Source: Hetaerina americana
Lineage: Eukaryota > Arthropoda > Insecta > Odonata > Calopterygidae
Reading direction: 5' to 3'
Length of the DNA: 64,000 bases
Assembly: GCA_022747635.1 (NCBI GenBank)
Contig: JAKTNV010000008.1
Coordinates: 3,311,386 to 3,375,385 of the forward strand
Shown here: one piece after another, positions 45,106 through 55,239 of the stretch
Layout of the letters: every line of letters begins with the position of its first letter
Numbering within the stretch: the stretch's first letter is position 1
Program-made: the position numbers and the translations under genes
The notes under the pieces: model-generated
Database searches by the model: none
The model's input: the letters and a program-made list of their open reading frames with translations, nothing else
Told to the model about the DNA's origin: nothing

Positions 45106-45119
<14 letters not shown>

Positions 45120-45163
<44 letters not shown>
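45120..45163. repeat. (TA)n microsatellite
   Basis: About 22 TA units directly after the tail of RTE copy E. Confidence 0.97.
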
Positions 45164-45166
<3 letters not shown>

Positions 45167-45259
45167 AAAAATTAATAATATCGAGTGAAATTTAATACTG
45201 CTAGATTAAAAATTTAACATGCTATTCATTTTGCAGTTGTTATTAGTCACTCATTTCTG

Positions 45260-45445
45260 TGACTAAACAAGTTTATTTATTTATTTTTCATTAGCCCGAA
45301 AACAGCACTTCGGCCTTAGCATCGGACTTGAAACAATGATATAACAATATTACAATTGCATACACCCAAGATATAGGTGGAAGAAAAACCACCAAGGCGG
45401 GAATCTAACCCGCGACATATGGGCGAGGAAGCTACCCCGCCACCA
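45260..45445 (-). mobile_element. tRNA-derived SINE, second family
   Basis: The minus strand begins with a tRNA-like head, GGTGGCGGGGTAGCTTCC then GCGGGTTAGATTCCCGCC (B-box-like). It continues through GCTAAGGCCGAAGTGCTGTT and ends in an AAATAAATAAATAAA tail at 45271-45285. Confidence 0.7.
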
Positions 45446-45691
45446 CCGGGGTCGGCAATATGCATTCGTACATATATGCACATATAAATGTATGAACACA
45501 CATATATACGCGGATACCTATAACGTTTTTGATAGTCTCACAGACGCGAATAATAATGTATAAAACTAAACACTTGTGGACACAGACAAATACACAGAAA
45601 CTTATAAAAAGGAAAGAAACTCTCTAGGTTTCGAATATTGTATGGTCACAGCCACCTTCCTCTAGGAAGAGAGGGACAGAACTGCGGATAC

Positions 45692-45730
<39 letters not shown>

Positions 45731-46170
45731 TATATATATACATGCATATACATTTGCTTAAGATAAAAATGACCTTTTACAGGAGAACTTATGATATTAT
45801 CTTCCAACGTGTGGTGGTCCTCAAATAATCTTAGGCTTTTAAAACGACACACACATTGTGATCCCTATATAAAGTTTAGGTAAATTAAATGAACATGTCC
45901 CACCCCAATACAACACAAAAATACTACGTCACGTTCTCTATCTCTTTTGTAAATCTGTATTCAGCGATTTACCGACCCGATCACCGACATATTAAATGAT
46001 AATGCGACATTGAATTGCCCCTATTCTTTCAACATTCAACTAGGGACGAAGAAGTGTGGCAGACGAATGGATATAGGAAGAACCACCAATGGCACGGAAT
46101 TACGTATTCTAGAGCGTTTGTCTCGGAGAAGAGAGACAAAAAGCAACCGCAGTGAAGCGCGGCGAAGTTG
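45446..46170. other. Unassigned, with CA/TA repeats and a possible Penelope end
   Basis: A (TA/CA)n tract lies at 45696-45745. On the minus strand at 45670-45635, CCTAGAGGAAGGTGG followed by ATTCGAAACC resembles the box near Penelope 3' ends, but the shared GTGAGTG box is not seen. No gene. Confidence 0.35.
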
Positions 46171-46640
46171 TTGAGCAGAGTTGAAGGGCAGTTGTGATCG
46201 CCGAGGATATTTCCGTGAGGAAGTGCTCCCTTGGAGCGGGCGTGGGGCGGGGGAGGGTGGGGTGAGGGAAGGTGGGGTGTTGTGGCGATGGCGATCGATG
46301 GCCGCTCGTAAAATGCTTGGACTAAGCATATCCATATTATTCTAGGGCCCTTGGGCCGACGAGTCCGTAATGATCATCTCCGCTTCACTCGTACGACGGA
46401 GCTCCAGAGCATCGGGGGCCACCGCGATCGGAACAGAGAGGAGGGAGGGACAGGGGGGAAGGGCGCCCGACACCACTCTCCCCCCCCCCCTCTCGCCCCT
46501 CCTGTGATATAGGTGAGTGGCAGGCTGCCAAAATCAACGCCCGGGCGGCCAATTAAAAGGCCCCTCGCCACATCCCACTCCAGGGGCGGGGGGGGAGGGG
46601 GGGAGGTTAGGCGAGGGCGTCGGCAATGGGTGGCGAGCAT
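46170..46640. other. GC-rich, CpG-containing block
   Basis: G-run and C-run rich, with low-complexity frames on both strands. No domain recognised. Confidence 0.5.
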
Positions 46641-47627
46641 GAAATGCTTCCCCGGTGAATGCGTGGTAAATATGGCGGCAAAGTTCAAGCGAAATCAAAT
46701 ATATGAGCCAAATGTCCAACAAAACGGCTGATCAATGCTGTATTAATGAGCCTTCAAAAAAAGCGCAAATGTCACGTGCCGCGAAAACAGTTTCTCATTG
46801 GTTGGACACCATTCACCGCAAGGCAACGGTATTTTATACCCATAAAACACTTTCCCTTCCACATTTCACCAAATCATAACACTCAAAATGTGCATCGATG
46901 AAACAGACGACATAAAATGACATCATAACGAAGCAGCAGATCGCGGTTCTTTTCATCCTTCGGGAGGTGAACGAGCAACGTGCCCGGAGTCGTAATCGAT
47001 GCTCTCGTGCATGAGGGCACTTGGAGAGGAAGACACTTCGTCTTTCACGAACCATTTCACCTTAAAATCCATATTGTTGAATAAAACAAATTTCTACTTT
47101 TTCGTTTTACAAAAATAGATAAAAACAATATTCTGCGCTGAATAAGCTGAAAACTAAACTTCATGCACCAAAGTAGCCCAACGAAACCAGCAGCGAAACA
47201 CTGCCGTGTGATGTTATCCGATGCATAGAGTCATGCTTGAACGATGCTGAAAACGTATTATTCCAACATGATTCAACAGGAAATGTTGCCCTTCGAAACG
47301 ATGTTTTGTCTATACATTTTTGCTAATACATTGAAGGCACGAAAAGTCCCATTCAAACTTAAAGCAAGCTCCGAGGAACTTATGATGAAGGGGGATTGAT
47401 TTAAGAGGGGTTTATCGAAAAGTTGGCGGAGGAGGAGAAAGGACGTTCAAACGATTGCGTAACGTAACGCAATCAATGTATATTGGCGCGCAAGGCGCGA
47501 AACGGCGCCGTCCGCCGATCGAGCGAGTGACATTCGTGCCGTGATCTCTCCTCGTTCGTGGATTTCAGTTTCCTTACTCCAGGCTCGGCGGATATTTCGC
47601 ATTTTATTTTAGCATTTGGTAAACATA
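46641..47627. other. Unassigned stretch
   Basis: No gene seen. A short CpG-dense patch at 47480-47560 follows a near-palindrome ATTGCGT/ACGCAAT at 47455-47474. Confidence 0.4.
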
Positions 47628-47629
47628 TA

Positions 47630-48914
47630 CGAGGGTGGTTCCATAAGTACCCGGCCCGACCTAGAGATGGCGGCAGTTGTGTTGGAAAAATATCTCTGTA
47701 TTAGAAAGTATGCAATATAAAAAACACATGTTTCAAGTTTGAAGAAGCCACGTTGTTTAGTATTTGTTTGGTAGCCATCAATAGTGAACGTTTTCAGTGA
47801 ATTTGTGAAATGGAGAAAATTTGTCATCGTTCTGTGATACTATACTTTTATTTGAAAGGCCTCAGCCCAACCAATATAAAGGCTGAATTGGATTCTACTC
47901 TAAGTGAGTCTGCTCCTTTGTTTACAAGAGTGAAATATTGGGTAGCAGAGTTAAAACGAGGCCGTCAAGACGAGCATCGCATTGGTCGACCAAATGAGGT
48001 GACGACTCCAGAAACGGTGAAGAAAATCCACAAAATGATACTGAATGATCTTCGACTGAAAGTGTGCGAGCTAGCAGATAGAGTAGGAATTTCAAAAAGG
48101 GCGCAACATCGTATTTTAACTGAAAACTTGGACATGAGAAAGCTGTGTGCAAGATGGGTTCCGCGTTTGCTAACACTCGAGAAAAACCAGTGTCGCGAAG
48201 ATGTTTCAATTGAGTATTTAGCAAAGTTTCACTGCAAGGGAGCAGAAGTTTTGCGCCGTTGAAACCTTGGTCCATTACTTCACACCCGAGACAAAAGAAT
48301 AATCAAAACAGATGATTCAAAAGGGAGAACCGCCTTCAAATGAGGCGAAGACCGTTTCATCTGCTGGCAAGGCCATGGTGTCGTTTTTTGGGATGCGCGT
48401 AGGTTAATTTTCATTGACTATCTTGAATAAGGACAAACTAAAAACGGCGAGTATTATGCGAACTTATTGCAGCGTTGGAGCGAAGAAGTCAAGTACAAGC
48501 GGCCAAGGCATTTGGCTTAGAAGAAAGTGTTGTTTCGTCAAGACTGCACAAATTTCACAAATCCGCTATTGCAATGGTCAATATTCATGAATAAAAATTT
48601 GAATTCATAGTACCTCATGCACACTATTCGGCATATTTACCTCCCTCAGATTATTTTCTGTTTGCAAACTTGAAAAAATTGCTCCGTGGTCAAAGATTTT
48701 TCCAACAGTGAAGAAGTGATGTCTTTTAATGGAAGTTAATGACTATTTTGACGACCAAGACAGTTCTAATTTTAAAAAAGGGTATCGAACTTATTGAACA
48801 GCGCTCGGAAAAGTGCATAGAGCAGAAAGGAGATTATGCTGAAAAACATATAAATTTTTTTCCAATTTTTTTCTTTTTTCTTCGTTGGGTCGAATACTTC
48901 TGGGACCACCGTCG
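47630..48914 (+). mobile_element. Mariner-like element, 1,285 bp, decayed full-length copy
   Basis: Ends are CGAGGGTGGTTCCATAAGTA and, reversed, CGACGGTGGTCCCAGAAGTA, with TA on both sides (47628-47629 and 48915-48916). The interior holds the whole transposase on the plus strand but with several shifts and stops in the second half. Decayed blocks corresponding to PETK..SK, FFGMRVG, the second Asp block and PPSDYFLFANLKKLLRGQRFF are readable. Confidence 0.88.
47810..48262 (+). pseudogene. Mariner transposase, N-terminal 150 codons
   Basis: Starts at MEKICHRSVILYFYLKG, a plausible natural start. A first helix-turn-helix lies at residues about 1-48, a GRPN linker at 59-62, a second helix-turn-helix at about 70-105 (KKIHKMILNDLRLKVCELAD), and ARWVPR at 114-119. 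The frame ends before the first catalytic Asp block, which survives only as a damaged ETWFHHF-like stretch in another frame (about 48265). Inactive. Confidence 0.85.
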
Positions 48915-49359
48915 TAAGTATAGGCACGGCAGGAAGTCAAGAGTTTCGACGATTGGCTAGAACAGTTAATATAGTAATAAAAGTATAGTAGTATAGAAAT
49001 ATTTCAGAAGAGATTTAAAATCAACGGCCACAGGTGGTCCTCATCACATTTGTCAAATGGGCTGGAATTCCTGGCGGTTGGAGGCCCATTGAAAACGACC
49101 AGAATTAAATATAGGCAGAATAAATATAGTTAGCACATCGTAAGGGAATGAAAAGAATCAAGCAAAGTAACTTGGTAAACTTAAAAAGAAATATTCTGTG
49201 TGATTACATGTAAGATGAATTTAAGGTTTTCTGGTAATGCGTTAAGGCATCGCAGGGGAAACGTCCACGTATTGAGTCCCTTAAAGGCCAAAACTGAAGA
49301 CCCAATAATGTCTTTCAAAGCGTCTATGCTCACGACACAAACATAACCAGTAAAGGCCA
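48915..49359. other. Unassigned stretch
   Basis: No recognisable gene. It may contain decayed upstream L2 sequence belonging to the next feature. Confidence 0.4.
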
Positions 49360-50470
49360 GTGACAACCATAAGGAAAATAGAGGACAGAGGGAAGGAAGA
49401 AGACATTTTAACTATGCCCAAAGGGAAAACGCAGCAGCCCCTCCACACTGAAACAAATATCCCCCGGGTCAGAGGGTATATTCCCGCTAGAGTACTGAAA
49501 GAGCTGACGCCCTTCCTAAAATACATGCGTAAAACATCGACTTTGGAAGTTGCAGTTCCTCAAGCTTGGAAAAGAGCTAACGTCACACTTCGCGTTTCCA
49601 TTGGAAATAAACTGGACTTTAGCAATTACCGTCCAATTTCTTTAATCTGTTAATCCTGAAAAGTCTTGGAAATATGAGTAGTGTTAAGGCATTTGGAAAT
49701 ATCAGTAAATAAAGCCATGGAATTGTCAACAATATTTTCTCGAAACTCACAACCTGAAATCTATCTAACAGTACGGACTCGGAGAGAGAGAGAGAAACGC
49801 AGTCGAGAAAAGGAACGAACAAGTAGGCGGATGCAAATTTCTTGAATTTTAAAAAGGCCCTCGTGAAGTTCGGCACACCAAATTGATATAAACGTCGCGA
49901 CGGCAAGGAATAAAAGATAATGTTATGTGCTGGGTTCAGGACTTCTTTACTACCCGCAAACCAAACCTAGTTATAGCTCTCATTACGTGCAAGTGACGTA
50001 CGGCGTCCCTCAGGGTAGTGTCGTTGGCCCTTTGCTCGTTCTTATTTACATTCATGATATCACCTTAAAACTAACAAGCAACATAAAAACATATTGTGAA
50101 CGACAATGTAATCAACAGGGAAATAGCGACTGACACAGATCGTCAAAGCACTGAATTAAACTGCATTCAAAAATGCGGAACAGGATCGAATTGAATACTA
50201 AAAATGTACGGTTATTCATTTCTTAAAAATGAAAAAAAAACACGAGATAACTTTTCCAACTAAAATACCTAGAGATGTTTGGATGAACGTTGCTGACTAC
50301 GTTAATTACTGGGGTGTCACAGTCACAACCGATTTTAGACGAGGAAGATCCTTGCGTCCTCTTTCTCGAGATATCTTAAAGAATCTGGTATGCGTCGAAA
50401 CGTTTAGCTGGAACATATTAGCGCAGAGCGTGCGCAGGAGACGTGCTGTTTTCCTAGTAGTAGTTTTGAG
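49360..50470 (+). mobile_element. Decayed L2/CR1-type LINE reverse transcriptase
   Basis: The plus strand reads, across shifts, GYIPARVLKELTPFLKYM, VPQAWKRANVTLRVS, FSNYRPISLIC (49615-49650), then VTYGVPQGSVVGPLLVLIYI (about 49995-50055, motif B) and the region before motif C. The order and motifs are those of L2/CR1 RTs. The frames are broken and the 3' end is missing, cut near a SINE at 50525. Confidence 0.82.
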
Positions 50471-50524
50471 GGGAGGCGACCGACAGCTAAGGTCATTTGC
50501 GCCATAGGGGATGGATAGGAAAGG

Positions 50525-50662
50525 ATGAAGGGTGGAGAGAAACCCGGCGTCGGCATTAGCCTACTCTTTACGAAAGGCGCCAAGGGGTCCGCAGTTTAAC
50601 GTCCCATCCGACGGACGGCGTACTCACTCAAAGTGCCCTCCACAAAGCACCTCAAGTAGCTG
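50525..50662 (-). mobile_element. tRNA-derived SINE, body only
   Basis: Minus strand: GGTGCTTTGTGGAGGGCACT, CCGTCCGTCGGATGGGAC, AGTAGGCTAATGCCGACG and CCGGGTTTCTCTCCACCC match the SINE bodies at 4165 and 28425. The tRNA-like head is missing. Confidence 0.75.
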
Positions 50663-51448
50663 TTTTCCTTTAGAATAAGACCTCATATATGTAGAGTACA
50701 ATGGTTTGGAGAAATATTGGATCCATCTCAAAAACACTGATTGTAGATTTGAACAAGAGATTTACGGAGAAGGGGCGCCAGATCCGCACAAACGTCGCAG
50801 TGCAGAACACAGTGCGTAACACATTCACTGCGAGATCAATGGATGGGAACATTGAGACATGCGAAAAGCGAGATTAAACCAATAGCAAAGATACCATTCT
50901 TGCGGTTTCGCTCCAGACACAGGATGAATAATTCAGCCCACCGCAATAGCACAAATAAGGGAAGACAGTTGCCCCAAAATAGGAGGGATTAGAATGCCGG
51001 ACGGTTTAATGTTTCCCGCGCACTATTCGCGAACACAACTCAAGGGGAAACAGTAAGGCGGAGACGGGAGGGCAGTAATTAATAAATTTTAAGACGTAGA
51101 TTATTATATCTGACGACTATTCGGCTACGCGAATTGAGCGATCATTTGACGCAAAGGCAAATGTTTCAATAGCTTCGATTATTACTTCTCCCACCTCCTC
51201 CCAAGGACCAGGTGCTCAAGGTACGTAGTCGGGCGGGGGAAATACGACGATTAGGCAAGGACGCAAATTTTATGCATAGACCACTCGACTCATTTAGAAT
51301 AAACAGCAAATGGATAACAATGGGGTTTATTTCCTAGATTGGTCACCTTTTCAACTTAAAAATAACAGGAAAAACAAATAAATGTGAGATATTTATAGTT
51401 GCGGTATAGTTAAGAATATCATGGTGACTCATTACTGGAAAAAACTAA
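50663..51448. other. Unassigned, with a possible L2 scrap
   Basis: Plus strand 50660-50870 has weak L2-like residues (RIRPHICRVQWFGEILD) suggesting a C-terminal L2 scrap. The rest shows nothing recognisable. Confidence 0.4.
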
Positions 51449-51680
51449 GCTGAGAATCATTACAGTTTCAGGTTTAACTTCGTGGTATTCCTTCAAAATG
51501 AGGGCAAAGAAAGAAACTTTGTACTTCCATATAGAGAAGTAGTATTTCACGACCATGTTTCCGATGCCGTACATCATCATCACCTGATGGTCGTGAAATA
51601 TTAAATCTTTATGTGGAAGTGCAAAGTTTCTTTCTTTACTCTCATTGAGCTGAGAATCATTTACAGGCCTAAAATTCAAC
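51449..51680. repeat. Inverted repeat framed by direct repeats
   Basis: The arms 51500-51556 and 51587-51643 are imperfect reverse complements of 57 bases (about 80 percent by eye) with a 30-base loop. They are framed by a direct repeat GCTGAGAATCATT at 51449 and 51649, exactly 200 bases apart. Confidence 0.8.
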
Positions 51681-51879
51681 TACACTGCACATCTCTCCGC
51701 AAATATGAACCCGACACTTGTTTTGAGTAACCTTAGAACATGACGTCAACTTTTTACTACTACTACGGTATTATAGACCATTGTTACACAGTCAAATATA
51801 CAACAAAACGGAAGTATTTAACTTTTCGTCGACGGAGATAGTTATAGACTTGGTAACCTGAATTGTTCTATAATTCGTT

Positions 51880-52176
51880 TTAGTTAGGCACCATTTGGAA
51901 GTATTTGAGTGATTTGGGAGAAAGTGTTGCTAAAATTAGATTAAGTCCAGAGTAAATCCGCCGGATTGGTAAAAATTTGTCACAATAAGAACACGAGTGA
52001 GACAGGCTTTTAGGGGAATTAGGCTGGGAGCCTCTTGAGATGCGAAGAGACTAAGGGAGACTGAAGACTTACTGAATCGTTCAGAAGATACGAGTTTATA
52101 ACAGTGACACCAAAGGAATTATTATGACCCCACACTAATTAGGGACATCGGACCACAAAGATAAGGGATATAAGAG
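51880..52176 (+). mobile_element. Decayed L2-type LINE fragment
   Basis: Matches the subfamily at 29485-30285: the block TTAGATTAAGTCCAGAG is shared (29606 and 51941), followed by AATCCGCC, GACAGGC and TATGACCCCACACTA-type similarity. It ends where the foldback mariner begins. Confidence 0.65.
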
Positions 52177-53091
52177 GTTAGCCTGAAAACTAATGCACAT
52201 ATGCTTGTAAACCACAAACAAAATGACCTGCAGAAGCACTTCTGGTGGCATGTGGAAGTAACATTCCCCCTTTACGCGCATGAGCAGGTTCGAGGTCGTT
52301 ACATTCATCCAATGTATTTTGAGAAGCGGAAATATGGAGACGTGTTCTGGTGCTATGTCAACGCGAGTTAAACAGCGTGTCGTTATCGAATTTTTAACAG
52401 ATGAAAAAGTGACCACTACTGAGATTCATCGTCGTTTAAAGGCTGTGTAGGGTGATGATAGGTCTACTGTAAATCAATGGGTAATAACATTTCGTGGTTG
52501 TGAGCCTGGAAAAGCCATAATTGTTGATTAAATACGCAGCGAAAGCCCGATCACTGCCACATACAATAAACATCGCAAAATCGTCGAAGATTTGATTGAT
52601 AATGAACGGCGAATCACGCAAAATCGTTTCAAAAACCATATTGGAATATCCAAGAAACGTGTCGGCTTCATTATTGATCAATTGGGATCCCGTAAAATCT
52701 GTGCACGCTGGGTCCCACGCCGTTTCGAAGCAATTCCATACCTTTCTCATTATTCCCCGATCTTGAGCCTTGCGGTTTTTATTTTTCCCTCAACTCAAGA
52801 GACACCTCAAGGGTAATCATTACACCTCGGGCGATGAGGTGAAGGCAACTGCCAAGTCCTGGATTCAAGAAAAAGAAAAGTTAACTCGTCTTGACATAGC
52901 ACGAGAACACGTCTCCATACTTCTGCTTCTCGAAATATAGTACACTGCATGAATGTAACGACCTCAAACCTACACATGCGTGTAAAGGGGGAATGTTACA
53001 CCCACATGCCACCAGGAGTGCTTCTGAAGGTATTTCTGTTTGTGGCCTAAAAGTATTTCTGCATTAATTTTCAGTCTACCGTGGTATATTC
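52177..53091 (+). mobile_element. Foldback mariner-like element, second copy
   Basis: Same organisation as 6529-7428 in the opposite orientation. Long inverted ends of about 190 bp start TAGCCTGAAAACTAATGCA and, reversed, TAGACTGAAAATTAATGCA. The plus strand holds MSTRVKQRVVIEF (ATG at 52355), two stops, then DLIDNERRITQNRF, IGISKKRVGFIIDQLG and ARWVPR, joined to a decayed SPDLEPCGF-like C-terminal block. The right terminal repeat contains an inverted copy of the start-codon region. The catalytic core is deleted identically in both copies. Confidence 0.85.
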
Positions 53092-54705
53092 CGGTACAGA
53101 TAGATACAAATACTCGTTCTTTCCCCGGACAATCAGGAATGATACTTGTAAGAAACGGAAGTCAATATAGAAATACTGAAGACATTCCATGTACAAATGA
53201 GGACAAGATTAAACGCTGCGTACACATCAGGTTTATCCGTTGGTACATTCTCGCATTCGTAGGTATTCCAGCACAGTTCGATACCAATATTCGTTCCTTC
53301 CTTGATTGATCAGTAACGGGGTACCTCAGGGAAGTGTGATCGGGCCGTTGCTTTTCTTGATATTTGTTAACGATTTGAACCGCGAAGTGAAAAGTAAAAT
53401 TAGGATGTTCGCGGATGACACGGTGATCTATCGGGAGATATCTGAGGATGAGGATCGTTTTATTCTAGAGCAGGATTTAGATTGCATTACTAAATGGTGT
53501 TCTAACTGGGGATTGACTCTAAATTATAATAAATGTTCAGTGGTAAATTTCTTTAAAAGATCAACGGGATTTGCTTACAAATTAGCTGGAGGTGACCTAG
53601 CAGTAGTTGATACGGTAAAATACCTAGGTGTCACATTCACCAAAGACTTAACTTGGGGGACTCACATACGTAAAGTCTGCGGTCAAGCATATAAAAAATT
53701 GGGATTCATTAGACGCATTGTCGGCAAAAGTGACTCGAAGGTCAAGGAACGTTGTTACCACGCTCTTGTAAGGCCTCATTTAGAATACGCATGCAGCGTG
53801 TGGGATCCGAGTGAAAAAGGTCTCATTCGGGAAATTGAGAAGGTTCAACGCCGGGCAGCCCGTTTTGTAAAAAATTCCTACGATAAAACGCAAAGCGTCA
53901 CCGAAATGCTCATGGATTTGGGGTGGGAATCATTGGCTGAGAGACGATTCAATGCAAGATTGAAATTATTAAATAAATTTAGATCCGCATGTTTCAGCAC
54001 CGAGGTCTCGCAAATTATTCGTACTCCTACATACATTAGTCGCTTGGATCATGCATATAAAATTCGGGAAATAGATGCCAGAACTAGCCGACTCAAGGAC
54101 TCCTTCTTCCCACGGACAATACGGGATAGCAACTGCAGGGTTATAGATAGCAAAAATTCCACTTGCCACCCTCAGCGTCTAAAAAATAATTAGTTGTATT
54201 TAAATACATGCTCTTCCACTAACCTTATGTGTTTTGCTATAATAACCCATTCTTTCCGAATGACCTCATTCGTGTTCCGTTCATCTGTTTTTAAGTCTCC
54301 CTTTCAATCCCTCGCCCCTCTCCGCGGGGGCAAATTCCTGCTACCTGCAACGTTGGGTCGCATTCCCTGCCATTTAGAGACTCTTTGGGGGTAGAGTGTT
54401 TCGTGGTGCATTTTCATGTGGTAGTGATGTTTCAATTTCTTGCTTGTTGTGTCCTGGCTTCCGTGTTGTAGGATGTCTTTCGTGCTGCATCATGGGGTGC
54501 AGTTTTTTAGTTGTTTTACGGTTTATGTGTTTGCATGAGTATTGGATGAAGGGATTTTTGCATGAGTGTCTGCGCTGCTGTGGGTGTTATTTTCCGTGTT
54601 GTTTTTTTTGCATGTGGTATTTTTCTTTTTTACGGTTGGTGACCTAACACCCCCCGCCACACGCCCTTGCGGCGGCTTGCGGGGTATTATGTAGATGTAG
54701 ATGTA
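53091..54705 (+). mobile_element. L2-type LINE, 5'-truncated, most complete copy
   Basis: RT from motif B onward, the C-terminal region, a long 3' untranslated part (54194-54650), a conserved stem CCGCC (54654-54658) with GGCGG (54671-54675), and a GTAGATGTAGATGTA tail at 54691-54705. The first 215 bases (53091-53305) are an older scrap of the same LINE type. The mariner lies directly upstream. Confidence 0.88.
53306..54193 (+). CDS. L2-type LINE reverse transcriptase, C-terminal 295 codons (partial)
   Basis: An open fragment starting inside RT motif B (SNGVPQGSVIGPLLFLIF, residues 3-20). FADD of motif C lies at 35-38, followed by LDCITKWCSNWGLTLNYNKC, VKYLGVTFTKDLTWGTHI, LVRPHLEYACSVWDPSEKGL, VQRRAARFVKNSYD and MLMDLGWESLAERRFNARL. 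It ends with SFFPRTIRDSNCRV. This is the standard L2/CR1 C-terminal order. The initiator ATG is fortuitous, since the true protein would start more than 500 residues upstream. Endonuclease and RT motif A are missing, so no activity is expected, but the lack of stops shows it is fairly young. Confidence 0.88.
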   Translation: MISNGVPQGSVIGPLLFLIFVNDLNREVKSKIRMFADDTVIYREISEDEDRFILEQDLDCITKWCSNWGLTLNYNKCSVVNFFKRSTGFAYKLAGGDLAVVDTVKYLGVTFTKDLTWGTHIRKVCGQAYKKLGFIRRIVGKSDSKVKERCYHALVRPHLEYACSVWDPSEKGLIREIEKVQRRAARFVKNSYDKTQSVTEMLMDLGWESLAERRFNARLKLLNKFRSACFSTEVSQIIRTPTYISRLDHAYKIREIDARTSRLKDSFFPRTIRDSNCRVIDSKNSTCHPQRLKNN

Positions 54706-54985
54706 ACAATATCGTAGACAACGTTGTCCAAGACGGAATCAGACTAAACGCTGCGTAGACATCTTATCCATTCGTAGGTGCTTGGGCTCGCGAATATTAG
54801 TTCCTTAAGTATGTATTTTAATGTAAGTTGAAATAATTTTGGCATGACACTCCACGTCTTTGTGAGGGTGCATTACCATGTTCTTTGCTGGTATTCCACG
54901 TGGTTGCACTCAACTTGCAAGGGTGGTTTCATAGCACCCCACACCAGACGCCATTGCGGGGTATTGTGCAGGTGGAGAGTAGATT
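54706..54985 (+). mobile_element. L2 scraps following the main copy
   Basis: 54706-54800 resembles 53180-53300 (AGATTAAACGCTGCGTA versus AGACTAAACGCTGCGTA, and a shared CATTCGTAGGT). 54900-54985 has a degenerate L2 3' end, CACACCAGACGCCATTGCGG followed by GTATTGTGCAGGTGGAG. Confidence 0.55.
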
Positions 54986-55239
54986 ATCCCACGCATATTT
55001 TTAGATCGCGTAAGCTGCATTTGCCTCGTCTCCACCGCATCCTACCCCCCACCGCGGACAGTGCGAGTTAATTTTGAAGAAGTCGTTTGGAACTTCAATC
55101 ACACAAGGCGAAACAAGAGACTCCAAACCTTTTAGCAATGCGCCAAATGAGACCTGCCCGCACGGTTCACGACCTTTTCTCGTCACTCACCCAAGCAGAG
55201 ACCTCCCGACTGACAGGTAAATGAAATACGATGAAGAGT
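54986..55239. other. Unassigned stretch
   Basis: No gene recognised. Confidence 0.4.

Larger units (their letters stand above)
41744..45119 (+). mobile_element. Full-length RTE-type LINE copy E, apparently intact
   Basis: About 3.37 kb: a 5' leader of 292 bases (41744-42035), one long frame (42036-45011), a short 3' untranslated part containing CCTACCTTAACCGGTAGATT, and an A-rich tail (45108-45119), with (TA)n on both sides. The leader is shared with copy G and the fragment at 22146-22198, which supports 41744 as a true 5' end. The best candidate source element for copies A-D, F and G. Confidence 0.93.

Noticed and set aside
47450..47580. CpG-dense patch with a near-palindromic ATTGCGT/ACGCAAT site, considered as a host promoter
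   Set aside because: No downstream host exon is visible. A mariner starts 50 bases later, so there is no transcription unit to support it.
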